The notes: a model not told the origin generated them from the sequence alone. 64,000 nt of DNA from Pseudonocardia sp. CNS-004 (GCA_001942185.1 MKJV01000081.1:1-64000); one strand, 5' to 3'. Positions 9,169 to 17,817 are shown, counted from the stretch's first letter. Translations and numbers: made by a program.

Positions 9169-9902
9169 TGCGCCGGATCTGGCCACCGCAGCACACCGGC
9201 GAGCTGGACGACGCCGCGCTCGAGGAGCTCTACGGGTACCCGGCGGGCCGGTGGCTCGCGGTCAACTTCGTGTCCAGCGCCGACGGCGCGCTCGAGCTGG
9301 GCGGCCGCGCCCGGGCCCTGTCCAACGAGCCCGACCAGCGGGTGCTGCGGCTCGGCAGCGACCTGGCCGACGTGCTGCTCGTGGGCGCGACGACGGCGAT
9401 GGTCGAGGAGTTCCGCGGGGCCCACCCGGATGCGGAGACCGCAGCCCGCCGCGAGCGCCACGGGCTCGCTCCGGTCCCGCCCACGGCGGTCGTCACCACC
9501 GGCAGCCTGCCGGTGGACGCGCCGGTGCTCACCGAGGCACCCGTGCCGAGCTACGTGATCACCACCGCGGCGGCGCCGGAGCACAAGCGCGAGGCGTGGG
9601 CCGCGACGGGCGCCACCGTCGTGGTCGCGGGGGAGCGCAGGGTCGACCTGCGGTCGGCCGTGGACGCCCTGGCCGTCGCGGGCCTGGAACACGTCGACTC
9701 CGAGGGCGGTGCGCGGCTGTTCGCGTCGCTGCTCGCCGCCGGCGTCGTCGACGAGCTGCGGCTCACCGTCTCGCCCCTGCTGGTGGCGGGCGCTGCGGGC
9801 CGGATCGCTGCGGGCGTCGACATCGACCCGGCGCAGCTGGAACTGCTGTCCGTGGTGGCGGAGAGCGACACCCTGATGGTGCGCTACGGACTCCGGAGCT
9901 GA
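9168..9902 (+). CDS. Pyrimidine reductase family protein (RibD C-terminal domain)
   Basis: A 244-residue protein with the dihydrofolate-reductase-like fold of the RibD C-terminal domain. Visible motifs are FVSSADGALELGGRARALS near residue 34, LGSDLADVLLVGATT with the conserved G-T turn, HVDSEGGARLFASLLAAG and VDELRLTVSPLLVAG. In riboflavin synthesis this domain reduces the ribosyl-pyrimidinone with NADPH; free-standing copies often have unknown substrates. The first base of its ATG is the last base of the upstream TGA. That coupling to folP2 suggests a shared role, perhaps in pteridine-like metabolism, but this is inference. Confidence 0.85.
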   Translation: MRRIWPPQHTGELDDAALEELYGYPAGRWLAVNFVSSADGALELGGRARALSNEPDQRVLRLGSDLADVLLVGATTAMVEEFRGAHPDAETAARRERHGLAPVPPTAVVTTGSLPVDAPVLTEAPVPSYVITTAAAPEHKREAWAATGATVVVAGERRVDLRSAVDALAVAGLEHVDSEGGARLFASLLAAGVVDELRLTVSPLLVAGAAGRIAAGVDIDPAQLELLSVVAESDTLMVRYGLRS

Positions 9903-9986
9903 CCTACGGGCCGACGGACACGGCTGACGGACACTTTGTGGCCCGGCCCGACGTTGTCCGTGCAGGGCAACGGGAGGAGACCGGGA

Positions 9987-10268
9987 ATGTCCGCGATCGG
10001 TGCACTGCTCGGCACGGTGCTGCTGCTCTTCCAGATCGTGCTGCTCGCGCGCGTGGTCGTCGACTGGGTCGCGGTGCTGTCGTCGGGGCCGGAACCCGAA
10101 TGGCGCCGCACCGCCCAACGGGTCACGCACGCCGTCACCGAGCCGGTGATCGCCCCGGTACGCCGGGTGCTGCCGCCGATCCGGGCCGGCGGCATCGGGA
10201 TCGACCTGGCGTTCATCGTGGTCTTCATCGCGGTGCTGCTGCTGCGCCAGTTCGTCGTCTGGCTGTGA
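9987..10268 (+). CDS. YggT family membrane protein
   Basis: A 93-residue integral membrane protein with two hydrophobic segments (residues about 4-24, LLGTVLLLFQIVLLARVVVD, and about 70-92, LAFIVVFIAVLLLRQFVV). A YggT-type connector between them includes PVIAPVRRVLPPIRAGGIGI. The start ATG at 9987 is preceded by GGGAGGAG. YggT proteins often sit near sepF and divisome genes in Gram-positives and are linked to osmotic tolerance in E. coli. This copy stands alone, and its stop codon lies inside the terminator hairpin shared with the next gene. Confidence 0.85.
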   Translation: MSAIGALLGTVLLLFQIVLLARVVVDWVAVLSSGPEPEWRRTAQRVTHAVTEPVIAPVRRVLPPIRAGGIGIDLAFIVVFIAVLLLRQFVVWL

Positions 10269-10297
10269 TCCCCTGAGGGATCCCCTCAGGGGATCAC
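10265..10297. terminator. Perfect 33-nt palindrome covering both convergent stop codons
   Basis: Two 15-nt arms (GTGATCCCCTGAGGG and its exact complement) flank the loop ATC. The TGA of the YggT gene (10266-10268) and the stop of the formylglycine-generating-enzyme gene (10286-10288) lie within the arms, so the last codons of each gene form half of the stem. It should act as a bidirectional terminator. Confidence 0.75.
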
Positions 10298-11182
10298 GAC
10301 ACAACGGAAGCCGAGGTTGCCCGCCGAGCTGTCGGGGGTGTTGGCGGTGCGGGCGGCCACCCGGTAGCGGTTGCAGTACGACTCGTGGCACAGGTAGGAG
10401 CCCCCGCGCATCGCGCGGTTCTGCCCGGCCGCGTCGAACGGGTCGGCGCACCACTCCCACACGTTGCCCGCCATGTTGTAGAGGCCGAAGCCGTTGGGCT
10501 CGAACGCGTCCACCGGTGCGGTGCCGGTGAAGCCGTCCTCCGCGCTGTTGTGCGCGGGGAAGCGGCCCTGCCAGATGTTGCAGCGGTGCTCGCCGCCGGG
10601 CGTGAGCTCGTCGCCCCACGGGTAGCGGGCCTGGTCGAGGCCGCCGCGTGCCGCGTACTCCCACTCGGCCTCGGTGGGCAGCCGCCCGCCCACCCACGCG
10701 CAGTACGCCGCCGCGTCGTGCCACGACACGTGGACGACCGGGTGGTCCCCACGGCCGTCGAGGTCGCTGCCCGGGCCCTCGGGGTGCCGCCACTGCGCCC
10801 CGGTCACCCCGCACCACCACGGCGCCTCCTCCAGGCGGGGGGAGGACCGGCGCAGCTCACGGGTGAGGAACTTCGCGAACACGTACGACCAGCCGAACCG
10901 CTCGGCGTCGGTCTCGTGGCCGGTGGCGTCGACGAACTCGGCGAACCGCTCGTTCGACACGGTGTGCGCGCCGATCGCGAACGGCTCCACCGCGACGGCG
11001 CGGATCGGGCCCTCCCGGTCCTCGGGGAACCCGTCGGCATCGTCGGTGCCCATGCGGAACGTGCCACCCGGCAGCGCGACCACGCCTGCGATCGCGCCGT
11101 CGAGGCGTGCGGCGCCGACGGCCACCGGGCCACGGTCGAGCGCATCTCCGCGGGAGCGCGGCGGTGGGCAACAGGACGACAC
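10286..11182 (-). CDS. Formylglycine-generating enzyme
   Basis: A copper-dependent oxidase that converts the cysteine of CxPxR in type I sulfatases to formylglycine. The 298-residue protein has the FGE fold: FRMGTDDADGFPEDREGP near the N-terminus, HPVVHVSWHDAAAYC, GGRLPTEAEWEYAARGG, YNMAGNVWEWCADPF and the C-terminal YLCHESYCNRYRVAAR. The paired cysteines 265 and 270 match the copper-binding active-site pair of actinobacterial FGEs, which separates it from EgtB/PvdO relatives. No sulfatase is in the window, so the target is elsewhere. The start is taken at 11182 (SSCCPPPRSR opening). Confidence 0.88.
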   Translation of the reverse strand: MSSCCPPPRSRGDALDRGPVAVGAARLDGAIAGVVALPGGTFRMGTDDADGFPEDREGPIRAVAVEPFAIGAHTVSNERFAEFVDATGHETDAERFGWSYVFAKFLTRELRRSSPRLEEAPWWCGVTGAQWRHPEGPGSDLDGRGDHPVVHVSWHDAAAYCAWVGGRLPTEAEWEYAARGGLDQARYPWGDELTPGGEHRCNIWQGRFPAHNSAEDGFTGTAPVDAFEPNGFGLYNMAGNVWEWCADPFDAAGQNRAMRGGSYLCHESYCNRYRVAARTANTPDSSAGNLGFRCVVIP

Positions 11183-11314
11183 GTGAACACCCCCTCCTCC
11201 TGCCGGAGCCTACGTCCGTCGCCGTCGGGCGACGTCGACCGATCCCCCATGCCGTGGCCGCTGTCATCCGGATTCATGATTGAGCTCGGTTCCCGGGTGG
11301 CAGAATTCCGGCCC

Positions 11315-11959
11315 GTGACGACCAGAGGGCGGCGGGCCCCGGCCCCGCACGAGCGGCAGCGCGACCCGGAGCGCACGAAGGCGCGCATCCTCGAGGCCGC
11401 CACCGCGGAGTTCGCGGCGAAGGGGTTCGCCGGGGCACGGGTGTCCGAGATCGCCGCCCGGGCCGGGGTGAACCAGCAGCTGATCGCGTACTACTTCGAC
11501 GGCAAGGAGGGCCTCTACCGGGAGATGGGTCGCCGGTGGCGGGCGTACGAGGCGGAGGCCGTGCCCGACGACCTGCCCTTCGCCGAGGCGGTCGGGCGCT
11601 ACGTGCACGCGAGCGTCGACGACCTCGGTGGTCGCCTCCTGGCCTGGGACGGGCTCGCCGACACCGGCGCGGACGACGGCGACGAGGCGCGCGAGCGCAA
11701 CGAGCGGCTCCGCCACGAGGTCGAGGTGCTGCGGCAGCGGCAGCGCAACGGCGAGATCGACGACAGGTTCGACCCAGCCGTGCTGCACCTGATCCTCACG
11801 AGTGCGGCGAACGCCCTCGCCGTCTACCCGCACCTCGCCCGCGGCCTGCTCGGCGCCGACGCCCGGTCGCCCGAGTCCGTGCGCCGCTACGCCGAGCAGC
11901 TCACGTTGCTGGTCGGCCGACTCGGAAACGACGGAGAGGCACCTGCGGGAACGCGCTGA
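11315..11959 (+). CDS. TetR-family transcriptional regulator
   Basis: The N-terminal DNA-binding domain is clear: RTKARILEAATAEFAAKGFA, then ARVSEIAARAGVNQQLIAYY and FDGKEGLYREM (residues about 16-65). A helical ligand/dimer domain follows, with a charged stretch DDGDEARERNERLRHEVEVL. I prefer the GTG at 11315: CAGAAT lies 8 nt upstream as a possible -10 of a leaderless transcript, and there is no good ribosome-binding site for the ATG at 11276. It is 65 nt upstream of the CDF transporter gene on the same strand and might control it. The ligand is unknown. Confidence 0.8.
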   Translation: MTTRGRRAPAPHERQRDPERTKARILEAATAEFAAKGFAGARVSEIAARAGVNQQLIAYYFDGKEGLYREMGRRWRAYEAEAVPDDLPFAEAVGRYVHASVDDLGGRLLAWDGLADTGADDGDEARERNERLRHEVEVLRQRQRNGEIDDRFDPAVLHLILTSAANALAVYPHLARGLLGADARSPESVRRYAEQLTLLVGRLGNDGEAPAGTR

Positions 11960-12024
11960 CTGCCAGGGAATTGCATTTCCGCGGTTTCCTTGCGAATCGT
12001 CGGCCGGTCCTGGAGATTCGATGC

Positions 12025-13059
12025 GTGGAATCGCACGGCCACGGCCACGGTCACGGTCATGGGCACTCGTTCCGGGATCGCGTGCGAGCGGTGTTCCGGC
12101 CGCACAGCCATGACGCCGTCGACTCGATCGACGCGGCGCTGGCGGCGAGCGCGGCGGGCATCCGGGCCCTGAAGATCAGCCTGCTGGTGCTCGGGGCCAC
12201 GGCGCTCGCGCAGCTGGCCGTGGTGCTGGTGTCCGGCTCCACGGCGCTGCTGGCCGACACGATCCACAACTTCTCCGACGCGCTGACGGCCGTGCCGCTG
12301 TGGGTCGCGTTCGTGATCGGCAGGCGCGCGGCAACCCGCCGCTACACCTACGGCTACGGGCGTGCCGAGGACCTCGCCGGCGTGTTCATCGTGGCGATGA
12401 TCGCCCTTTCCGCGGTGGTGGCGGGCTACGAGTCGATCCACCGGATCGTGACGCCCCAGCCCGTCGAGAACGTCGGGGCGGTGCTCGCCGCCGGGGTGAT
12501 CGGGTTCGTGGGCAACGAGCTCGTCGCCCTCCACCGCATCCGGGTGGGGCGGCGCATCGGGTCGGCCGCGCTGGTCGCCGACGGCCTGCACGCCCGCACC
12601 GACGGCTTCACCTCGCTGGCGGTGGTCGGCGCCGCGCTCGGCGTGCTCGCCGGGTTCCCGCTGGCCGACCCGATCGTCGGGCTGCTGATCACGGTGGCGA
12701 TCCTCGTCGTGCTGCGCGGCGCGGCCGTCGACATCTACCGCAGGCTCATGGACGCCGTCGACCCCGCCCTCGTCGACACCGCAGAGGCGGCCGTCCGTGA
12801 CGTCCCCGGCGTCGTGGCCGTGGAGGAGCTGCGGCTGCGCTGGTCGGGGCACCGGGTGCGGGCGGAGGTCGGGATCGCCGTCGACGCCGGGCTGGACGTC
12901 GTCGCGGCGCACGACATCGCCACCGCGGTGCAGCACCGGCTGCTGCACGACGTGCCACGGCTCGTCGCGGCCACCGTGCACGTGGGGCCGCCGGGCGCCG
13001 ACCACGCCGCGCTGGCCCACCACCCGGGTGTGCTGGAGGCCGGGGCGATCGTGCGCTGA
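12025..13059 (+). CDS. Cation diffusion facilitator (CDF) metal exporter
   Basis: Inner-membrane exporter of divalent metals (zinc, cobalt, manganese or iron) driven by proton exchange. The 344-residue protein opens with a His-rich run, ESHGHGHGHGHGH (residues 2-14), a probable metal buffer. It has about six transmembrane helices. Metal-site motifs are ADTIHNFSDAL in TM2 and ADGLHARTDGFTSLA in TM5. The cytoplasmic domain (VAVEELRLRWSGHRVRAEV, DIATAVQHRLL) is family-typical. The GTG at 12025 is preceded by GGAG. A GC-rich hairpin follows the stop. Confidence 0.87.
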   Translation: MESHGHGHGHGHGHSFRDRVRAVFRPHSHDAVDSIDAALAASAAGIRALKISLLVLGATALAQLAVVLVSGSTALLADTIHNFSDALTAVPLWVAFVIGRRAATRRYTYGYGRAEDLAGVFIVAMIALSAVVAGYESIHRIVTPQPVENVGAVLAAGVIGFVGNELVALHRIRVGRRIGSAALVADGLHARTDGFTSLAVVGAALGVLAGFPLADPIVGLLITVAILVVLRGAAVDIYRRLMDAVDPALVDTAEAAVRDVPGVVAVEELRLRWSGHRVRAEVGIAVDAGLDVVAAHDIATAVQHRLLHDVPRLVAATVHVGPPGADHAALAHHPGVLEAGAIVR

Positions 13060-13060
13060 G

Positions 13061-13081
13061 CGGGGGTTGTCCCCACCCCCG
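13061..13081. terminator. GC hairpin after the CDF gene
   Basis: CGGGGGT and ACCCCCG pair around a 7-nt loop, starting 2 nt after the CDF stop codon. There is no T-tract, as is common in high-GC actinomycete terminators. Confidence 0.5.
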
Positions 13082-13168
13082 GGACACCGGCGCACTCCAG
13101 AGATCTTTCCCCGCTCCCGAACCAGCATTGGTCCGGTCGAGACCGGCCGTTCCAGCTGGGGGGATCCC

Positions 13169-14170
13169 TTGTCCATCACCTTCTCCGACGTCCGGCGCTG
13201 GCACCGGCCGCTCCTGGTCATGGTGGCCGCGATGGCCTGCCTCGTCGTCGTCGCGGGCGTCGGCCTCGTCGTCGACGACCGTGAGCTCCTGGACGGGTCG
13301 ATCTGGGCGAAGCCGTTCAAGTTCGCGGTGTCGTTCGTCCTCTACGGCGCGACGCTCGCCTGGATGCTGCCGCAGCTGCGGCGGGCACGGCGCACCATGT
13401 GGACGCTCGGCACCGTGTTCGCCGTGACGGGCCTCGTCGACGTCGCCTTCATCGCGATCCAGGCCGCCCGCGGCACCTACAGCCACTTCAACAACAACAC
13501 CGACACGTTCAACCAGGTCGGCCAACAGATCTTCGCCTCGGGCGTGATCGGGTTGTTCGGGGCGAGCGTGGTGATCGCCGTGATGCTGCTGTTCCAGCGG
13601 GTCGGCGAGCGGGCGCTCACCTGGTCGCTGCGCGCCGGGATCGGGCTGGCCGCGCTCGGGATGGGCGTGGCGTTCCACATCGCAGGCTCGAGCGAGGGCT
13701 CCCGCACCGTCGAGGACGCCTACGGCAGGCCGGTCACGCTCGGGGGCGCGCACGGCGTCGGGGCGCCGGACGGCGCCGGCATGCCGATCACGAACTGGAG
13801 CACCCAGGGCGGCGACCTGCGGGTCCCGCACTTCATCGGCCTGCACGCGATCCAGGTCTTCGTGCTGGCGCTGGTGCTGCTGACCGCCCTCGCGACCCGG
13901 GTCGCGTGGCTGCGCAGCGAGCGCGTGCGCGCCCAGCTGACCGGCGTCGTCATCCTGGGCTACACGGGGGTCTTCGTCATCACGGCGTGGCAGGCGTACC
14001 GCGGCCAGTCGCTGGTCCACCCCGATGCCGCCACCTGGACGGCCTTCGGTGCGACGGTGGCCGTGACCGCGTTGCTGGCGGTGCTGACGGTCGCGGCCGC
14101 CCGCCGCCGGGTTCCGGGCGGTGGCCGGCACGCCCTGCGCCGCCGGGACCTCGCGCTACGGGCGGGGTGA
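13169..14170 (+). CDS. Hypothetical multi-spanning membrane protein
   Basis: 333 residues with about seven hydrophobic segments: WHRPLLVMVAAMACLVVVAG near the N-terminus, KPFKFAVSFVLYGATLAWML, TLGTVFAVTGLVDVAFIAI, IFASGVIGLFGASVVIAVML, VPHFIGLHAIQVFVLAL, then two more. Conserved-looking polar patches are SHFNNNTDTFNQ and GAHGVGAPDGAGMPITNW. Related proteins occur in many actinomycetes without known function. The TTG start at 13169 has a GGGGGG tract just upstream; no ATG or GTG fits the conserved RWHRPL opening better. It is followed closely by a small ABM-domain gene. Confidence 0.7.
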   Translation: MSITFSDVRRWHRPLLVMVAAMACLVVVAGVGLVVDDRELLDGSIWAKPFKFAVSFVLYGATLAWMLPQLRRARRTMWTLGTVFAVTGLVDVAFIAIQAARGTYSHFNNNTDTFNQVGQQIFASGVIGLFGASVVIAVMLLFQRVGERALTWSLRAGIGLAALGMGVAFHIAGSSEGSRTVEDAYGRPVTLGGAHGVGAPDGAGMPITNWSTQGGDLRVPHFIGLHAIQVFVLALVLLTALATRVAWLRSERVRAQLTGVVILGYTGVFVITAWQAYRGQSLVHPDAATWTAFGATVAVTALLAVLTVAAARRRVPGGGRHALRRRDLALRAG

Positions 14171-14245
14171 GCCGTGGTCGACGGAGGGCCGGCGAGCGAG
14201 TTCCATGACCTGTGTCAGCTTCCTGAGAGCCACCGAGGAGGGGTC

Positions 14246-14578
14246 ATGCCCGCGACCACGACCATCACCGTCGACGCCCCGATCGCCACGCTGATCAACG
14301 TCTTCACCGTCCCGGCCGATCGCCAGCGCCGGCTCGTCGATCTGCTGGTGCGTGCCACCGAGGAGGTGATGCAGCACCAGCCCGGGTTCATCGCCGCCAA
14401 CATCCACGCCAGCGCCGACGGAACCCGAGTGGTCAACTACGCCCAGTGGGAGTCGGCGGAGGCGTTCCACGCCATGCTCGAGAACCCGGTCGCGCGGGAG
14501 CACATGGGTGAAGCCGCTGCCCTCGCCGACCAGTTCGACCCCCACCTGTACACGGTGGAATCCGTGCATCACCACTAG
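14246..14578 (+). CDS. Antibiotic-biosynthesis-monooxygenase (ABM) domain protein
   Basis: A 110-residue cofactor-free ferredoxin-like fold protein. The ABM pattern is FTVPADRQRRLVDLLVRATE, PGFIAANIHASADGTRVVNY, AQWESAEAFHAML and a C-terminal HLYTVESVHHH. Members act as small oxygenases on quinol-type substrates or as structural relatives such as heme-degrading or stress proteins; the substrate cannot be told from sequence. The start ATG at 14246 has GAGGAGGGG upstream. It converges on the gentisate operon with a 16-nt gap. Confidence 0.75.
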   Translation: MPATTTITVDAPIATLINVFTVPADRQRRLVDLLVRATEEVMQHQPGFIAANIHASADGTRVVNYAQWESAEAFHAMLENPVAREHMGEAAALADQFDPHLYTVESVHHH

Positions 14579-14594
14579 ATGAGTGGTCCCGCGC

Positions 14595-15464
14595 TCAGGC
14601 GATCGTCACCGACATCGACCCGATCCGGCTGATCGTCATGTCCAGCCGCTCGCCGGCCGCGATCGGCCCGACGCCGGGCGGGGCGCCGGTGAACAGGACG
14701 TCGCCGGGCAGCAGGGTCATCATCGACGACGCGTAGGCGACGATCGCCGGCACGGGCGTGAGCATGTCCCGGGTGTTGACCTGCTGCCGCACCGCCGAAC
14801 CGCAGGTCAGCCGGATGTCCAGGTCGGAGCCGTCGCCGATCTCGTCCGCGGTGACGAGCCACGGCCCGAGCGGGCTGAACCCGTCGTAGCTCTTGCGCCG
14901 GGAGCGGTCGGCCGGGCTGCGGACGGTGATGTCCAGGCCCGCGGTGAAGCCGAGCACGGCGTCCATGGCCAACTCGGCGGGGATGTCCTTCCCGCCGGTG
15001 CCGATCACGACGACGAGCTCGGACTCGTGGTGCACCTCGTGCCCCGCGGCCACGGCGTCGGGCGGGAGCGTGACCGTGGCGCCCGGGCCGACGATCGACG
15101 ACGGCGACTTGAGGAACACGTCGAAGTTCATCATCCACGCCTCGACGCCGCCGAGCGTGCGCTCCTGCACCGCGTGCATCTCGGTGACGTGTTCCCCGTA
15201 GTTCATCGCCGCGGCGATCACCTTCGACGGCCCGAGCACCGGGGCGTGCAGGGTGACGTCGGCGAGCGGCCGCGCCGGGCCGGCCGCCGCCGCGTCCCGC
15301 AGCGCGTCCGACCGGGACGCGAAGTCCCGGCACAGCCCGCGCCACCAGCCCGCGGTGAGCGGGTCGGGGTCGTGCGGGCCGGGAAGGGCGTCCGTGACGT
15401 CGACGAGCAGGTCCCCGGCCGTGACGACCCCCAGCCGGTTGTCGTCGAACAGGGCGAGCTTCAC
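14595..15464 (-). CDS. Fumarylacetoacetate-hydrolase-family protein (probable fumarylpyruvate/maleylpyruvate hydrolase)
   Basis: Last gene of the gentisate operon, expected to cleave the ring-fission product to pyruvate and fumarate or malate. The 289-residue protein has the FAH catalytic domain: PSKVIAAAMNYGEHVTEM, metal-binding acidic residues in HEVHHESELVVVIG, FTAGLDITVRSPADRSRRKS, KSYDGFSPLGPWLV and DVLFTGAPPGVGPI. Its GTG overlaps the upstream stop by 4 nt (GTGA), with GGGAG before it. No maleylpyruvate isomerase is encoded nearby, so it either works on maleylpyruvate directly or relies on an isomerase elsewhere. Confidence 0.8.
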   Translation of the reverse strand: MKLALFDDNRLGVVTAGDLLVDVTDALPGPHDPDPLTAGWWRGLCRDFASRSDALRDAAAAGPARPLADVTLHAPVLGPSKVIAAAMNYGEHVTEMHAVQERTLGGVEAWMMNFDVFLKSPSSIVGPGATVTLPPDAVAAGHEVHHESELVVVIGTGGKDIPAELAMDAVLGFTAGLDITVRSPADRSRRKSYDGFSPLGPWLVTADEIGDGSDLDIRLTCGSAVRQQVNTRDMLTPVPAIVAYASSMMTLLPGDVLFTGAPPGVGPIAAGERLDMTISRIGSMSVTIA

Positions 15465-16558
15465 GGGTTCTCCCGGGGCGTGAACACGGACGTGACGGTC
15501 TGCGGGGCCGGGAGCGACTCCTCGCGGTAGAGGCCGAGCGCGCGCAGCACGGGCGCGTCGGACAGCACGAACACCTCCGCCTGCTCGTCCGAGGCGTGCT
15601 CGGCGGCCGCCCACGACGGCACGGCGAACATGTCGCCGGGGCCCCAGTCGAAGCGTTGCCCCTCGATCACCGAGGAGCCGTGGCCCGAGAACACGACGTG
15701 GACGGCGTTGCCGGTGTGCCGCACCGGCAGGCTGCGACCGCGGATCCGCTGGGCCGAGCACGCGAGCGTGGGCATGACGCTGGCACCGGTCTCCGGGTCG
15801 GCGTACTCGACCGACAGCAGGGGCTCGTCCGAGGCCGCGGCGAGGCGGTCGAGCCGCGCAGACGTGTCGGCCCACCGGTACACCATCAGCTTCGAGTGGG
15901 CCGGGCTGAGCGGGCCGCGCACGGCCCCGTCGGCGTAGCGGGTGCCGCCCGCGAAGGCGCGCTCGGAGGCGTTGTGCTCGGCGGGCTCCGGCTGGTTCTG
16001 TCCGGGACCGGGGTAGGGCTCGAAGAAGATGCTGTCGAGCGCCGCCACCATCGGCAGGTCGAGGCCGTCGAACCAGAACATCTCCCCGTCGCCGCTGTTG
16101 ACGTGGTCGTGCCAGTTCATCGACGGCGTGAGCACGAGGTCGCCGGGGTGCATGTCGCAGGCATCGCCGTCGACCGTGGTGTACACACCCTCGCCCTCCA
16201 GCACGAACCGGATGGCGCCGGGGGAATGGCGGTGGGCGGGCGCGGTCTCGCGCGGGCCGAGGCACTGCAGGGCGCCCCACAGCGTGCCGACGGCGTAGGG
16301 CAGGCCGTCGATGCCGGGGTTGCGCAGGCTGAGCACGCGCCGCTCGCCGCCGCGCTCCACCGGCACGAGCCGGATCGCGCGGCGGGCGAGGGGCTTCATC
16401 GTGGCGGCCGACCACAGCCACGGCACCGCCCGCGGCCGCGGGGTCGGGGTGAGCAGCTGCTCGGTGATCGTCCAGAGCGGCTGGAGGTCCACGGCGTCGA
16501 GGTCGCGGTACAGGTCCTCCAGCTCGGACGCCTGTGTGGTCGGTGCTTCCGTCGTCAC
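15461..16558 (-). CDS. Gentisate 1,2-dioxygenase (bicupin)
   Basis: Fe(II) ring-cleavage dioxygenase that opens gentisate to maleylpyruvate. The 365-residue, two-cupin architecture is normal for the family. The N-terminal cupin shows the metal ligands H109 and H111 in APAHRHSPGAIRF and H150 in TPSMNWHDH. The C-terminal cupin (HTGNAVHVVFSGHGSSVIEG, WGPGDMFAVPSW) is less complete. GTG start at 16558; 4-nt GTGA overlaps at both ends place it in the middle of a translationally coupled operon. The neighbouring hydroxylase would supply gentisate and the FAH-type enzyme would use its product. Confidence 0.85.
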   Translation of the reverse strand: MTTEAPTTQASELEDLYRDLDAVDLQPLWTITEQLLTPTPRPRAVPWLWSAATMKPLARRAIRLVPVERGGERRVLSLRNPGIDGLPYAVGTLWGALQCLGPRETAPAHRHSPGAIRFVLEGEGVYTTVDGDACDMHPGDLVLTPSMNWHDHVNSGDGEMFWFDGLDLPMVAALDSIFFEPYPGPGQNQPEPAEHNASERAFAGGTRYADGAVRGPLSPAHSKLMVYRWADTSARLDRLAAASDEPLLSVEYADPETGASVMPTLACSAQRIRGRSLPVRHTGNAVHVVFSGHGSSVIEGQRFDWGPGDMFAVPSWAAAEHASDEQAEVFVLSDAPVLRALGLYREESLPAPQTVTSVFTPRENP

Positions 16559-17817
16559 AGTGCTCCCTCCATCTCCAGCGGTGGGGTGCCGATCCCGAAT
16601 CGCCGCACGCTCTCCAGCAGCGACACGCGCCTGATGTACGCCCGAGCCCGCTCGGGGTCGGCGGCGATGGCCCGCATCTCGTCCTGGTGCCGGCGGCGCA
16701 CGGCGTCGTCGGTCTCACGCAGCCGGTCGGTGTTGCGTTGAGTGTCTGCCTGTACGTACTCCACCGCCACCGTACGGCGGATCCGGTCGTACGCCGACAG
16801 CTCGGCCTCGATGTCGGTGCCGGGTTCGGTGGCGATGCGGGCGAGGCGGCGAGCGGCGTCCATCGCATCGTGGATGCCCGAGTTGAGCCCGACCCCGCCG
16901 ATCGGGGAGTTGATGTGGGCGGCGTCGCCCGCGAGCAGCACGGGGCCCGCGCGGAACGCCGAGGCGACCCGCTGGTGCACGCCGTAGACCTGGTGGTCGA
17001 TCACCGGGTAGCCGGGGGCGTAGGGCGCCACGCCTTGCAACGTGTCCTGCAGGCGCTCGGGGTCGCTCGCCTCGTCGTCCGAACAGCTCGCCGGTACCGG
17101 CCACACCACCCGCCACGACTCGGGCGTGCGCAGGATGAACAGCCACTCCCGCGGGTCGGCCACGTAGTTGACGTGCCCGAGGTCCGGCACGAGCTCCTGC
17201 AGGTCCACCGGGGTGCTGGTGATCGCGAACCGCTCCGGGTAGGTGAACCCGTCGAACGCCACGCCGATGCAGGAGCGCACGGTGCTGCGCGGCCCGTCGG
17301 CACCGATCACGTAGGACGCGCGGATCTCCTCGGCGCCGTCCGGGCCGCTCACGGTGAGCCGGACCCCGTCGCGGTCGATCGCCATGCCGGTCAGCCGGGT
17401 GCCGAACCGCATCCGCACCCGGTCGTCGTCGGCGAGGCGCTCGGCGAGCATGCGGACGAGGTGCTGCTGGTTGAGCTGCAGCCGGTAGGGGAAGCGGGTC
17501 TCGTCGGCGAGCAGCCCGAAGTCGAACTCGGCGACCAGCCCGTCCCGGCGGTCGCGGAACTGGTAGGTGGGCACGACGAGGCCCTCGGCGTGCATGCGGC
17601 CGGTGATGTCGATGGTCTGGAGCAGTTCCATCGTGGCGGCGTGGAACGTGCTCGCCCGCCAGTCCGGCTGGGGGCTCGGTGAGAGCTCGACGAGGACGAC
17701 GGGCAGGCCGGCCGTGGCCAGCGCGGCCGCGGCGGTCATCCCGACGGGCCCGGCGCCGACGACGGCGATCGGCCGGTCCCGGCTCACCGGCGCAGCGGTC
17801 GCGGAGTGCCAGATCAT
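16555..17817 (-). CDS. FAD-dependent aromatic monooxygenase (probable gentisate-forming hydroxylase)
   Basis: Class A flavoprotein hydroxylase, 420 residues. Motifs: GAGPVG dinucleotide-binding loop at residues 21-26, the DG motif in YVIGADGPRSTVRS, and the GD motif in PVLLAGDAAHINSPIGGVGLN. As first gene of the gentisate operon it most likely hydroxylates 3-hydroxybenzoate or a similar benzoate to gentisate using NAD(P)H. The exact substrate is inference. The ATG at 17817 is chosen because upstream codons run into the divergent IclR promoter. It is transcribed away from iclR, from which it is separated by 59 nt holding a palindromic operator candidate. Confidence 0.8.
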   Translation of the reverse strand: MIWHSATAAPVSRDRPIAVVGAGPVGMTAAAALATAGLPVVLVELSPSPQPDWRASTFHAATMELLQTIDITGRMHAEGLVVPTYQFRDRRDGLVAEFDFGLLADETRFPYRLQLNQQHLVRMLAERLADDDRVRMRFGTRLTGMAIDRDGVRLTVSGPDGAEEIRASYVIGADGPRSTVRSCIGVAFDGFTYPERFAITSTPVDLQELVPDLGHVNYVADPREWLFILRTPESWRVVWPVPASCSDDEASDPERLQDTLQGVAPYAPGYPVIDHQVYGVHQRVASAFRAGPVLLAGDAAHINSPIGGVGLNSGIHDAMDAARRLARIATEPGTDIEAELSAYDRIRRTVAVEYVQADTQRNTDRLRETDDAVRRRHQDEMRAIAADPERARAYIRRVSLLESVRRFGIGTPPLEMEGAL

